Origin: Monoplex corrugatus | Lineage: Eukaryota > Mollusca > Gastropoda > Littorinimorpha > Ranellidae | Reading direction: 5' to 3' | NCBI GenBank assembly: GCA_030674185.1 | Contig: JAPXFY010000026.1 | Span: 34,633,667 to 34,697,666, forward strand | DNA: 64,000 nucleotides | Made by a program: the position numbers and the translations under genes | The notes under the pieces: generated by a model | Database searches by the model: none | Told to the model about the DNA's origin: nothing | What the model saw: the letters and a program-made list of their open reading frames with translations, nothing else | Shown: positions 33,241 through 44,985 of the stretch, piece by piece | How positions within the stretch are numbered: position 1 is the stretch's first letter | Layout: each line of letters opens with the position of its first letter

Positions 33241-34255
33241 TCTCTCTGTCAGTACATAGCCTCTCCATCAGCAAGCCCTACGTTATGCCTCTTCGTGGCG
33301 ACATGTGGTAACTGAGCACCTCATGGACTCGGGCTGAATCTCGAGGGACTCGGAATAGGTCTGGCCCCCGGAGGTGAGGCACGCAGGCCCATCGGCGTGT
33401 GGATATGCCTTGGTGCCCACGAACAAGACCCCCAGCTATGGGTAAATAGCACCGCTGCCTTGTGGACATCTCGGTAGAGAATAAGGCTAAGGGAGTAAAC
33501 ACTTAAAAAAATCACTCTACTGCCTTGTAGGTTGTCGTAGAAACGACAAGGGCTAACGGAGAGATCGTGAAAAAACCGATGGAAGGCAACGGGAAACTGT
33601 CATCGTACTTTCCCAAGAAGAATCATGGCCAGACAAAACAAGAAAAATAAAGATAACGACATAAATTGGGGCTCCTATGAAGCACCTTCGTCTGGTAGAG
33701 ACCGTCATGCTGCACAGGTGACACCAGACGTCAGCAAGCTACTGCGTTAAATCTAATTAAAAAAGATCGCAACGTGGAATGTCAGGATATTGTTGCAAAA
33801 GGAAAATTAGACAATGTCAAATGGAGATGGAAAGGCTTAACATTAGTATTTTAGGACTAGAGGAAGTGAGATGGAAGGGGGCAGGCATGATAACATCAGG
33901 AGAGATACAATAATATGTTCTGGTGGAAACTCACATGAAAGAGGAGAAGGCATCGTAATGGACAGGGACAAATCAAAAGCAGTTAGGGGATACTGGGCTG
34001 TGTCCGACAGAGTTTTGCTGGTTAAATTGGATGTAAGCCATTTGATATCAACATCATTCAGGTGTATGCACCAACATCCGCAAGTACTCAGGACGAAATT
34101 GACAACTTCTACGAAGTATTAGAGATGGCCAAGGCCCAATGAAATCAAAATGAAGTTACAGTAATGATGGGAGATTTTAATGCTAAAGTGGGACAGGATA
34201 GGGTGGAGGATATAGCTGGACCTCATGGCATAAGCCGGTTGGCCGGGGGAAAAAA
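33241..34255 (+). pseudogene. RTE-like LINE, 5' UTR and AP-endonuclease domain, 3'-truncated
   Basis: About 510 bp without a durable frame resembles a LINE 5' UTR (for example 'atggaaggcaacgggaaact'). From about 33770 the frames read 'ATWNVR', 'CSGGNSHERGEGIVMDRDKS', 'GYWAVSDRVLLVKL', 'IIQVYAPTSAS' and 'MMGDFNAKVG'. These are the ordered motifs of an AP-like endonuclease at the N-terminus of RTE/Proto2-type LINEs. At least three frameshifts or stops interrupt it. The copy ends at 'GPHGI' where an A element begins; no RT follows. An intact 5' end with a lost 3' end suggests later deletion. Confidence 0.8.
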
Positions 34256-34278
34256 AAAAGCTTTTGTCTTGTCTCGCC

Positions 34279-34835
34279 TCCCCCCGTGGGGATGCCGGGG
34301 ACTCTTTGGTATAAATAATATCCCCACCTTCTGGAAATTCTGTGCTACAAATTTCCTCTTTTCTGTCACTATTTCTTTCTGCTTGTTCCTTTACTTTTTG
34401 TCATTTCTTTCTATCCTTCTGTGCCTTGTTGGTTCATTCACCTGTATGTGTTCGGTAAAAAAAAAGTCTTTACATACTTTCTCTCTTAGGATTCATAATT
34501 GGGTACACATATTAAATGCATTTTTGCCTCTAGGGAGATGAGATATGCGGAAGCGGTTTTAGGCAATGCAGGCCCGTTTTTATGTATGTTTTAGTGTCCT
34601 TTTATGTTTCAGTGTATATTCAGTTTGTTTTTAAATCCCCTGTGTGATAAATTGGACGGAGTGATCAACGTCAGGGGCATCTCCTCAGATTATGTTCGCA
34701 AATGCATTGATATGTGTACTTAATTTCTTTTCCTTTTTTCCCCTGACGACGTATTGTGAATATTTTGAGACAGTTATAGCCCTGATATCGCTCTACGCAG
34801 TCGGCTGGGCTTTGAGCAAAAAATAATAGCTGTAA
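34279..34835 (+). repeat. Family A element, near complete (A10)
   Basis: 5' start 'ccccgtggggatgccgggg', TATA-like box altered to 'ggtataaataat', 3' tail at 34785-34835. It abuts the truncated RTE-like LINE. Confidence 0.88.
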
Positions 34836-35099
34836 CCACAGTTCACTGAGATTGTCTCCCAAGGTCACCGCTGGGCAGTTGTTCGGTAAAAGGGACTCTG
34901 TTAGTATGGCATGGTCATCTGTTTCAACTTCCCAGATTAAAGTTAGATAAGCGTAAACATTAATTAGGAGAGCCACTGTGTGTTTAAACGATCGCTTGAA
35001 ATCACTTCAGGGCCAAACGAATAAATTCCTTCCTGAGCGAGGCACCGTTTACTGTCTTATCTGTCTGCCAGCGCGTGCGTTTGAGCGTGCATGTGGGTG

Positions 35100-35147
35100 T
35101 GTTTGAGCGCGCGCACGCGTGCGTACACGCGCGCACGCACTCGCGCG

Positions 35148-35193
<46 letters not shown>

Positions 35194-35335
35194 GGACACG
35201 TGCGTGCGCGCACACACACACACAAACACACTCTCTGTCTCTCTCTCCCTCTCTCTCTCACCCCCCTCTCTCTCTCACACACACACACTCCCCCCCCTCT
35301 CTCTCTCATCTCACTCACTCATTCACACACACACA
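35100..35335 (+). repeat. (GC)/(CA)/(CT)n compound microsatellite
   Basis: GC-rich alternating tract, (CA)n 35150-35192, CT and CA blocks with poly-C. Confidence 0.93.
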
Positions 35336-35340
35336 ATACA

Positions 35341-36237
35341 ATCACACGCAAACTCACGAAGGCATGAACAAACAACACTGGCATCGTAGTGAAGTGGTGG
35401 CTCAGATCTTGGAAGCAAGAAATTCCGGAAAGCCCATGGGTACCTACTTCGTCAGACAAGTAGGCTTATCCCCCCCCCCCTTCCGCTGTACCTTGAATAG
35501 TGATTTAAAACTAGTCTTCATGCGAGAGATAAACCAAGAGTTCATGTACACTTAGCGTACGTTGAATAGCTCACGACAAAACTCTACATTGGTAACATAT
35601 AAATTTAATCAGTTTGAAAGAAAAAGTCTGGTAATAGAAAACGTCTGAGAAATTTTGCTTGCACATTTTTTGTCACGGACATAGACATGAAGACACATAA
35701 ACATTTCGGTCTAGTTCATGGTGTTTTCGTGTTTTTATTCGATCATAGTTCATGAAACAAGAAAAAGAATGAACAGGTATCAAAAACAAAGCGAAAAAAA
35801 CAACAACGGAAAATAAAAGGAAAAAAGAAAGGAAAAAACTCCAAATCGTGCAGATGGGACAGAAAGAGAAGAAGTAGATCGTCAAGCCATTCTAACAATC
35901 CAGGTTTTATACTTCTCAAAGTCACAGAAGCATCACATCAAAAATAAAACTTGGAGCGAGGACAGGGCACTTATAGAGCCTGGGCTGAGCATATCGGTAG
36001 GGCGTTTACAACCGTCACAACATTAAAAACAGTGTATATATATATTGTCTTAAGTTCTGAGCCTTAGAAAGTGTGTTCACAAAAATAAAGAAACAAATAA
36101 ACAAACAAATAAATTGATAAATAATAAATAAATGAATAAACAATAAATGAATAAGTTTTAAAAAAAAAAAGATGGAACTGTACGATGCATTCTCCTCGTG
36201 AAAAGCAGACTGATTTTCACAAAAGAAATACAAATAC
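35341..36237. other. Unassigned sequence
   Basis: About 900 bp, A/T-rich after 36020, without a recognisable feature. Confidence 0.4.
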
Positions 36238-36950
36238 ACAACCGACGTGGTGTAGTGCTTAGCACAACTGATTACCGATTGGAAGGCTGTTGGTTCGAAG
36301 CCCCATCAGTACTTTCAAATTCACTGTGGGACTTTTCAGCTCCGACCGGCTTCTACCTAGAATTGAGCTGCTATGAGCTCGTTTGGATGACTTAGACCAC
36401 ACAGTTGACTCTCCTCCTCTTCACGGATACGTCATTGAGGGCGCTGGTAAATTCTGACAACACCGAGGTGTCTGTAGATCTCGGGCTGGTAACACTAGAT
36501 TATCTTGCTATAAAATCGAGAGTAAGCTTGTCATGCAGTCTCAATCCAATCTTGGGCCTGGTTAACGCTATGATTTATCATGCTAGTAAAATCGAGAGTA
36601 CAGCCTTGTCATGCAGTCTCAATCCAATCTTGGGCCTGGTTAACGCTATGATTTATCATGCTAGTAAAATCGAGAGTACAGCCTTGTCATGCAGTCTCAA
36701 TCCAATCTTGGGCCTGGTTAACGCTATGATTTATCATGCTAGTAAAATCGAGAGTACCACCTTGTCATGCAGTCTCAATCCATGATGGAACTCCATAGCA
36801 TCGTGGTTATCATCCTCATCGTCACCATCATCATAACATTGTAAAATCTATCCCAGCATCTGTGACCATTAAGATGAAAATGGGGTGGGGGTGAGGGGAC
36901 GGGGATTGAGTACCATGGAAACTGCGTAAGTGCGATGATCTATAAAGAAA
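36238..36950 (+). mobile_element. tRNA-headed SINE, copy 2, with internal 78-bp amplification
   Basis: The tRNA-like head at about 36240-36312 (A box TGGTGTAGTGCTTAGCA, B-box-like TTGGTTCGAAGCC) is followed by the same body as 30322-30783. A 78-bp body segment is present in about three and a half copies at 36525-36785 ('tcttgggcctggttaacgct' marks each start). Because 78 is divisible by three, the array produces a false repetitive frame (SCSLNPILGLVNAMIYHASK units). Confidence 0.85.
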
Positions 36951-37458
36951 AGAAAAATCGAAAACCGAAAGCTCGCAAATTGACACCTTCCGAAATATAC
37001 ACGTATACTCTCATTAACTCAGACTTACATAAACACACACATACGTAAACACACACACAAAACATTGATGCATTCAAAACAAAATACCCAGGAATATAGT
37101 GTGTCTGTGTGGAAAGAAGATAACACATAGTCATATTCTTTCATGCCTTCGGTTAAAACGACATATTCCTGCACTATCTACGAAGACAGTTTTTGACATA
37201 TTTGTCTCACCATCCTTAACATGTGAATTTTTTGTTAGCCTGTCAAAAAGTCCTATAGCGAATTATCTGTAAAACGCCGTTATTTCACATGTTCAATGTT
37301 ATGGTTAGCCAATGTTACTGTTTCAGTTGTTAATTGTGATAACGTCATTTGCAAATTTTTCCCTTTTCGTCTTTGGCACAGTTGTTTTCTGGTTCATTTC
37401 TTTTTCCTGAAGACTATCCATTTCCAAATATCCTCTTCACTCCTCATGTATCCCCACT
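36951..37458. other. Unassigned sequence
   Basis: No feature recognised; a poly-T run (37459-37481) follows. Confidence 0.4.
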
Positions 37459-37530
37459 TTTTTTTTTTTTTTTTTTTTTTTGATTGTCTAAAATCACTTT
37501 AGTGAATAGACATTAAATCAAAGACCATCA

Positions 37531-37753
37531 CCACACACACCACACACATACACACACACACACACACACGCACACACACGCACACAGAGTAACAAGAAGG
37601 GGTGAAAGCGCGCGCGAGAGAGAGGGGGGAGGGAAGGGGAAAAGAAGGACGGAGGCAGTGAATCGTCAGAGGGGGGAAAAAGAGAATAATAAGATATAAC
37701 ATAATCAACTGACAGTCCTCTGAACCCTTTTGATCGAAAGGTAACTCCGTGCG

Positions 37754-37818
<65 letters not shown>

Positions 37819-37955
37819 TCTGTCTGTCTGTCTCTGTCTCTCTCTCTCTCACTCGGTCTCTCTCTGACTGTCTTCTTTGTGTGCAAGCGGTGAGAGGAGA
37901 GAGAGAGAGAGAGGGAGGGAGGGACAAGAGAGAGAGGAGGGGGGGGAGAGAGAGA
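37531..37955 (+). repeat. (CA)n, then (CT)n facing (GA)n
   Basis: CA 37531-37590, CT 37758-37860, and GA-rich 37897-37955. The CT and GA tracts are complementary and could pair as a ~50-bp hairpin. Confidence 0.9.
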
Positions 37956-38199
37956 GATTCTCCAGTAAAGTTAAGCTCACTGCAGCGCATAAGAAAAGGC
38001 AAGATGAAGGAAAAGGAAAGAAAGAGTAACAGACCTTTTATTGGACAGGGAAGATTTGAGCGTGGAGAATGATAGACAGAAAGAAAGAGAGAGAGAGGGG
38101 GGAGAAGGAGGGGGGGAGGGAACTTGGATATTGTCAAGCATATAGATAAACCTGTGTGTATACGAGAGAACAATTAAAAAAAACTTTGATATAATGCTG

Positions 38200-38381
38200 C
38201 TGCTGTTACATACACTACTACTGATTAATACGATATATACTATACTATACTACTACCACCACCACTACCATACATACTAGCTTGTATAGTGCATCTCAGT
38301 TCGACTCACTGCGCTGTACATAAACAAATAATCTGACTCACATACCATAACATCATTTTTAAATCGCGCGCACACGCACAC

Positions 38382-38415
<34 letters not shown>

Positions 38416-38525
38416 CACACACACACCACACACCACAACACACACACACACACACAATGATGATGATAATGGTGATAATGATGATGATATCGTCACCACC
38501 ACCACCACTATCATCATCATCAATA
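38200..38525 (+). repeat. Simple repeats: (TAC)n, (CA)n, (GAT/ATC)n
   Basis: Degenerate TACTAC near 38215-38275, CA 38369-38456, and GATGAT/ATCATC 38457-38525. Confidence 0.85.
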
Positions 38526-38760
38526 AAAAGGAAGGGCGAAGAAGACAGGAACGTTATAAAAGCTTTATAAGGATCACTGCCTTCCTTCAGAGGAAAAAAA
38601 AAGAAGTAGAAAAAAAAAAGGGGGGTTGGAGAGTTTGGAGGAAGGAAGGGAGAGAAGGGGGCAGAGAACAGAGACGGGCTGACGCGCCGGAGGAAAAAGA
38701 CAAGAACGTAATCAGGTATAATCAGTTTAAAGTTCTCTGTTGATCACAAGGTAACTTGGT

Positions 38761-38761
38761 A

Positions 38762-38792
<31 letters not shown>

Positions 38793-38910
38793 TGTCTCTC
38801 TCTCTCTCTGTCTCTTCCCTTGTCTCTCCTGCTCTCTTCGTCTCTCTCTCTCTCTCTGTCTCTCTCTCTCTCTTCTCTCTCTCTCTTCTCTCTCTCTCTC
38901 TCCTTCTCTA
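38761..38910 (+). repeat. (CT)n microsatellite
   Basis: CT with GTCT and TTCC interruptions, immediately left of the 25-bp satellite. Confidence 0.93.
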
Positions 38911-38939
38911 GTACAATTTCACTTCCTCCAAACGGAGAT

Positions 38940-41900
38940 CAGTATTCTCCAAACTCTGACGGATGTTTACCCTTGAAACTGTGACAGTTCATTACCCTCC
39001 AAACTGTGACAATTCATTACCCTCCAAACTGTGACAGTTCATTACCCTCCAAACTGTGACAGATTCATTACCCTCCAAACTGTGACAGTTCATTACCCTC
39101 CAAACTGTGACAGTTCATACCCCTCCAAACTGTGACAATCATTACCCTCCAAACTGTGACAGATCATACCCTCCAAACTGTGACAGATCATTACCCTCCA
39201 AACTGTGACAGATCATACCCTCCAAACTGTGACAGATCATACCCTCCAAACTGTGAATTCATATCTCCAAACTGATGACAGATCATACCCTCCAAACTGA
39301 CACACAACCACACCAACGTGACACATCATCACCACATCCAAAACTGTGACAGATCATCACCCTCGCAAAATGTGAGAAGATATCACCCTCCAAACTGTGA
39401 CAGTCAATAACAGAACTGGAACAAGTTGATCCCTCCAAAATGGACAGTAATCATACTCAAACGTAAGATTATTACTCCAAACTGTGACAGATCATACCCT
39501 CAAACTGTGCATCTACCCTCCAAACTGTGACAATCATTACCCTCCAAACTGTGATCAGTTATCCCTCTCAAACTTGTGCATGTTCATCACTCAAACTGTG
39601 ACATCATCTCCAACTGACTCATCCCCTCCATTGACTCTACCCTCTCAATACTTGACAGTCATACCCTCCAAACTGTGACAGTTCATACCCTCCAAACTGT
39701 GCATTCATTCCCTCCAAACTTACATCTACCCTCCAAACTTGAAACATTACCCTCCAAACTGGAAGTTCATACCCTCCAAACTGTGATAGTTCATACCCTC
39801 CAAACTGTGACAGATCATTACCCTCCAAACTGTGACAGATCATTACCCTCCAAACTGTGACAGTTCATTACCCTCCAAACTGTGACAGTTCATTACCCTC
39901 CAAACTGTGACAGTCATACCTCCAAACTGTGACAGTTTACCCCCAAACTGTGACATTCATACCCTCCAAACTGTGACAGTTCATACCCTCCAAACTGGGA
40001 TACACTGTGACAGTTCATACCCTCCAAACTGTGACAGTTCATTACCCTCCAAACTGTGACAGTTCATACCCTCCAAACTGTGACAGATCATACCCTCCAA
40101 ACTGTGACAGATCATACCCTCCAAACTGTGACAGATCATACCCTCCAAACTGTGACAGATCATTACCCTCCAAACTGTGACAGTTCATACCCTCCAAACT
40201 GTGACAGATCATCACCTCCAAACTGTGACAGTCATTACCCTCCAAACTGTGACAGTCATTCACCTCCAAACTGTGACAGTCATTACCCTCCAAACTGTGA
40301 CAGATCATACCCTCCAAACTGTGACAGATCATACCCTCCAAACTGTGACAGATCATTACCCTCCAAACTGTGACAGATCATTACCTCCAAACTGTGACAG
40401 TCATCACCCTCCAAACTGTGACAGTCATCACCCTCCAAACTGTGACAGATCATACCCTCCAAACTGTGACAGATCATTACCCTCCAAACTGTGACAGTCA
40501 TCTACCCTCCAAACTGTGACAGATCATACCCTCCAAACTGTGACAGTTCATTACCCTCCAAACTGTGACAGATCATCACCCTCCAAACTGTGACAGTTCA
40601 TACCCTCCAAACTGTGACAGATCATACCCTCCAAACTGTGACAGATCATTACCCTCCAAACTGTGACAGTTCATACCCTCCAAACTGTGACAGATCATAC
40701 CCTCCAAACTGTGACAGATCATACCCTCCAAACTGTGACAGTTCATTACCCTCCAAACTGTGACAGTTCATACCCCTCCAAACTGTGACAGATCATTACC
40801 CTCCAAACTGTGACAGATCATACCCCTCCAAACTGTGACAGTTACCTCAACTGTGACGTTATCCCAAACTGTGACACATCCCCTCCAAACTGTGACAGAT
40901 CATACCCTCCAAACTGTGACAGTTCATTACCTCCAAACTGTGACAGATCATTACCCTCCAAACTGTGACAGATCATCACCCTCCAAACTGTGACAGATCA
41001 TTACCCTCCAAACTGTGACAGTCATCACCTCCAAACTGTGACAGTTCATCACCCTCCAAACTGTGACAGATCATTACCCTCCAAACTGTGACAGATCATC
41101 ACCCCCAAACTGTGACAGATCATACCCTCCAAACTGTGACAGTTCATTACCCTCCAAACTGTGACAGTCATTACCCTCCAAACTGTGACAGATCATTACC
41201 CTCCAAACTGTGACAGTTCATCACCCTCCAAACTGTGACAGATCATTACCCTCCAAACTGTAAGAGATCATCACCCTCCAAACTGTGACAGATCATCACC
41301 CTCCAAACTGTGACAGATCATAACCCTCCAAACTGTGACAGATCATTACCCTCCAAACTGTGACAGATCATTACCCTCGAAACTGTGACAGATCATTACC
41401 CTCCAAACTGTGACAGATCATCATCCTCCAAACTGTGACAGATCATACCCCTCCAAACTGTGACAGATCATTACCCTCCAAACTGTGACAGATCATCACC
41501 CTCCAAACTGTGACAGATCATTACCCTCCAAACTGTGACAGATCATTACCCTCCAAACTGTGACAGATCATTACCCTCCAAACTGTGACAGATCATCACC
41601 CTCCAAACTGTGACAGATCATTACCCTCCAAACTGTGACAGATCATCACCCTCCAAACTGTGACAGATCGTTACCCTCCAAACTGTAAGAGATCATTACC
41701 CTCCAAACTGTGACAGATCATTACCCTCCAAACTGTGACAGATCATAACCCTCCAAACTGTGACAGATCATTACCCTCCAAACTGTGACAGATCATCACC
41801 CTCCAAACTGTGACAGATCATTACCCTCCAAACTGTGACAGTTCATACCCCTCCAAACTGTGACAGTTCATCACCCTCCAAACTGTGACAGATCATTACC

Positions 41901-42800
41901 GTCCAAACTGTGACAGATCATAACCCTCCAAACTGTGACAGATCATAACCCTCCAAACTGTGACAGTTCATACCCTCCAAACTGTGACAGATCATTACCC
42001 TCCAAACTGTGACAGATCATCACCCTCCAAACTGTGACAGATCATTACCCTCCAAACTGTAAGAGATCATTACCCTCCAAACTGTAAGAGATCATTACCC
42101 TCCAAACTGTAAGAGATCATTACCCTCCAAACTGTAAGAGATCATTACCCTCCAAACTGTGACAGATCATTACCCTCCAAACTGTGACAGATCATTACCC
42201 TCCAAACTGTAAGAGATCATCACCCTCCAAACTGTGACAGATCATTGCCCTCCAAACTGTGACAGTTCATTACCCTCCAAACTGTAAGAGATCATCACCC
42301 TCCAAACTGTAAGAGATCATCACCCTCCAAACTGTAAGAGATCATCACCCTCCAAACTGTAAGAGATCATCACCCTCCAAACTGTAAGAGATCATCACCC
42401 TCCAAACTGTAAGAGATCATCACCCTCCAAACTGTAAGAGATCATCACCCTCCAAACTGTAGAGATCATCACCCTCCAAACTGTAAGAGATCATCACCCT
42501 CCAAACTGTAAGAGATCATCACCCTCCAAACTGTAAGAGATCATCACCCTCCAAACTGTAAGAGATCATCACCCTCCAAACTGTAAGAGATCATCACCCT
42601 CCAAACTGTGACAGATCATAACCCTCCAAACACTGAGAGATAACTGTCCTTAAACAATGAGACATCTCTATCCTCCATACGGTGAAAGATTGCTATTCTC
42701 CAAACGGATATCACTACCCTCCAGACAGTGAGAGATCATTACCCTCCAATCAATGAGAGATCACTATCCTCCAGTAAGAGATAAATATCCCCCAAACAGT
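38940..42800 (+). repeat. 25-bp satellite array, about 150 units
   Basis: The unit is 'ccctccaaactgtgacagat' plus 'catta' (25 bp; 24-bp variants occur). Subtypes differ after the constant CTCCAAACTGT: GACAGATC, GACAGTTC and AAGAGATC. The AAGAGATC subtype forms nearly uniform runs at 42058-42140 and 42285-42600. Both edges decay, and 39240-39660 and 40840-40880 are indel-rich. No frame survives because 25 is not a multiple of 3; the 'PPNCDRS' and 'HSLEGM' frames are artefacts. Confidence 0.97.
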
Positions 42801-43151
42801 GAGAGAGCTCTTTATCCCAAACATTGTTCAGTGAAACGAGAGAGCGGATAAGATAGAACTTTATTTCCAAGGATTTGATAGGCAAGAAATATGCATGTTC
42901 TTAAAGAATGTAGACATTGCCCCACAGGGGGATGATACTAACTCGATCGACCAAAATCTCAAAAGAGGTGGAAGGAAGGAGCGGAGAAATACAGAGTTTT
43001 GACCTTGATTGACTTTGCTGTAAATGAGAATGAAACCTTTTGTATAACGGGAAAGACGCTTTGAATCATAGTGAAAATAAGATTGTTTTCTTCTTCTTCT
43101 TCTTCCACATGAAAGCTTCGTGAACTTCGTTGACCATAACTTAGCAGGGAG

Positions 43152-43154
<3 letters not shown>
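42801..43154. other. Unassigned sequence
   Basis: No feature recognised beyond a short (CTT)n at 43090. Confidence 0.4.
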
Positions 43155-43233
<79 letters not shown>

Positions 43234-43288
43234 AGAGAAAAAAAAAAAAAGAGAGAGAGAGAGAGAGAAAAAAAAAAAAAGAGAGAGA

Positions 43289-43321
<33 letters not shown>
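43155..43321 (+). repeat. (GA)n with two poly-A inserts
   Basis: About 165 bp of polypurine: GA broken by two similar A runs. Confidence 0.96.
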
Positions 43322-43596
43322 GACGGTTTCAAGGTTTCATTAGTCGGCAATTGATCTGTCTGGCCCCGTTGAATGGCGAAAGGAAGCGGACAGATAAAAA
43401 GGTCGATCATCGTAATAAGAACAGAGTTAAAAAGCAGAAGGTGGAGTTGAAAGTGGAAACACATGAGTACTGACAGTAAACTAACCACCTTGGTTGGTTT
43501 TAGGGGGCTGGTTTAAGAAGTACTCCGTAAACGAACTGCCCCATTCCCTAGCTTTGTAGACTATAGCTATATTTTCAAGTGTGTTTACTTTTTTTT

Positions 43597-43735
43597 TTAA
43601 CCCTTTGACTCCTGCAGCCTGCCCAACAGCATCCTTCTTTGTTAACCATGCTGGAAGAGCTGGTGGATAGGGTGAGGGAGTCAAAGGGTTAAGTTTTTGC
43701 AATTGGTAGATAGGGTGCAGGTGGCAAAGGGTTAA
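43597..43735. mobile_element. TTAA-flanked foldback MITE, copy 3 (internally shortened)
   Basis: TTAACCCTTTGACTCC at the left and GGCAAAGGGTTAA at the right, TTAA at both edges, about 139 bp against 193 bp in the other three copies. Confidence 0.8.
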
Positions 43736-43936
43736 AGAAAGGAAATGCTATTTAGATTCTGTATCAGTCGGCGAAGATTTGTTGGCTATTCACGGATGGA
43801 GGAGATGGATAATTTTTACTTTGTCATTGTTTTGGAGAATTTGCTCAAATATGTTGAAATGTTTTTAGGACTTCTTCTTTGGTTTTGGACATATCCCACT
43901 GAGAAATCCTTATTTTGTATTTTTGAATGGGTCAGT

Positions 43937-44130
43937 ACATAATCCTCGTGAATCTGTTTGGTCCCCGTACCCTTTAGCCTACAGTCTGAAATTCCCATCA
44001 CTGTTATTCTCCATTTTTTCATGAAGTCAATGATTTCTGGTTCCTTGTCTCTGATTCCACACACATTCCAAGTGCTTGTTCTTTCTCGTAGTCCTTTTCC
44101 ATTTCCAGTTCGTTTTCCGTTATGATCCAT
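43937..44130 (-). pseudogene. AP-endonuclease N-terminus of the RTE-like LINE (inverted piece)
   Basis: The minus-strand frame from the ATG at 44130 reads '...STWNVCGIRDKEPEIIDFMK' and 'DCRLKGTGTKQIHEDYVLTH', matching the start of AP-like endonucleases in RTE-type LINEs. It stops at the insertion edge; the frame beyond 43937 is target DNA. Confidence 0.75.
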
Positions 44131-44214
44131 TTCTTTCTCCTTTTACTTTCTCGAGCAATGAGTAATCCACCGCCGGCTTGCTAGGCCCGTCGCAGCTTCA
44201 CAAAAAAAAAGAAA

Positions 44215-44953
44215 AAAAAAAGAAGAGGAACTCCAGGAGCACACGAACAACCTGAACACACAATGTGAGAACTTCGGCATGAAAATCAGTATCAGCAAAA
44301 CCGAGACACTGAAAGTCAGTAGAACACCTGGCCGCCTCAACATCAACATCGAGGGGACAGCACTGAAACAAGTCAACGAGTTCAAGTATCTTGGAAGTAT
44401 CTTCACAGAAGATGGACGTCTCAACAGAGAGATCGAGACAAGAGTTCAAAAGGCCAACAGCGTCAGCTACCAGCTTGCCCCACTCCTAAGACACCCCAAC
44501 ATCCCCATCGAGACCAAAGCCAAACTCATCGAGTCCATATTTAGACCAACCTTGACCTACCAGTGTCAGACATGGACCCTTACCAAAAGTCTTGAAAGAA
44601 AGATCACCACCTGCGAGATGAGATGTCTAAGGAGAGCAGTCAACAAAACCAGACATGATAAGATCAAGAACATCAAGATCAGAGAAATGATTGGAACAAC
44701 ACCAATTCTCCACTACATCCAACAGCAGAGAACCAGGTGGTTCGGGCACCTGACACGCATGGCACCTCACCAGCTTGCCAGTAAAGCTTACAACACAAAG
44801 GTGTCAGGGTACAAGGCAAGGGGTAGACCGAGGAAGACCTGGATCAAGGGTGTGAAAGAAACACTGAAGACCCACAACATCCCACTCAACCAGGCCTTCA
44901 AACTTGCCGCAGACAGAAAGCTCTTTCTCCCCTCGACGCCCAAGATGGTATAA
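44215..44953 (+). pseudogene. C-terminal part of the RTE-like reverse transcriptase
   Basis: A continuous frame (ATG at 44279; homology begins near 44215, 'EELQEHTNNLN') reads 'MKISISKTETLKVSR', 'NEFKYLGSIFTEDGRLNREI', 'PTLTYQCQTWTL' and 'RTRWFGHLTRM', ending in KMV and a stop. These are the RT thumb and C-terminal motifs of RTE-clade LINEs. The catalytic palm (YADD) lies upstream in the missing part. The 3' UTR is only about 20 bp, as is usual for RTE elements. The uninterrupted frame suggests a fairly young insertion. Confidence 0.85.
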
Positions 44954-44985
44954 GAGGACGGATAAAGTAAGTAGAATGGGTCAGT

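Larger units (their letters stand above)
43925..44985 (+). mobile_element. RTE-like LINE inserted with 5' inversion (twin priming), 12-bp target-site duplications
   Basis: GAATGGGTCAGT flanks the insertion exactly (43925-43936 and 44974-44985). From 43937 to about 44200 the sequence is the LINE 5' end read on the minus strand (5' UTR, then the endonuclease start). From about 44215 to 44973 the same kind of LINE runs on the plus strand to its 3' end. The middle of the element is missing. Inverted 5' segment, forward 3' segment, internal deletion and a single duplication pair are the signature of twin-primed insertion. Confidence 0.85.

Noticed and set aside
36405..36785. 126-residue repetitive frame (26-residue units)
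   Set aside because: The 78-bp SINE-internal duplication is divisible by three, so the frame persists by arithmetic; the unit is non-coding in the other SINE copy.
39484..40501. Long frames with 'PPNCDRSY' or 'MICHSLEG' repeats
   Set aside because: They are readings of the 25-bp satellite. They appear in several frames and on both strands, and end at each unit of altered length.
38940..42800. CRISPR array
   Set aside because: Units are contiguous 25-bp tandem repeats without unique spacers, in a eukaryotic setting.
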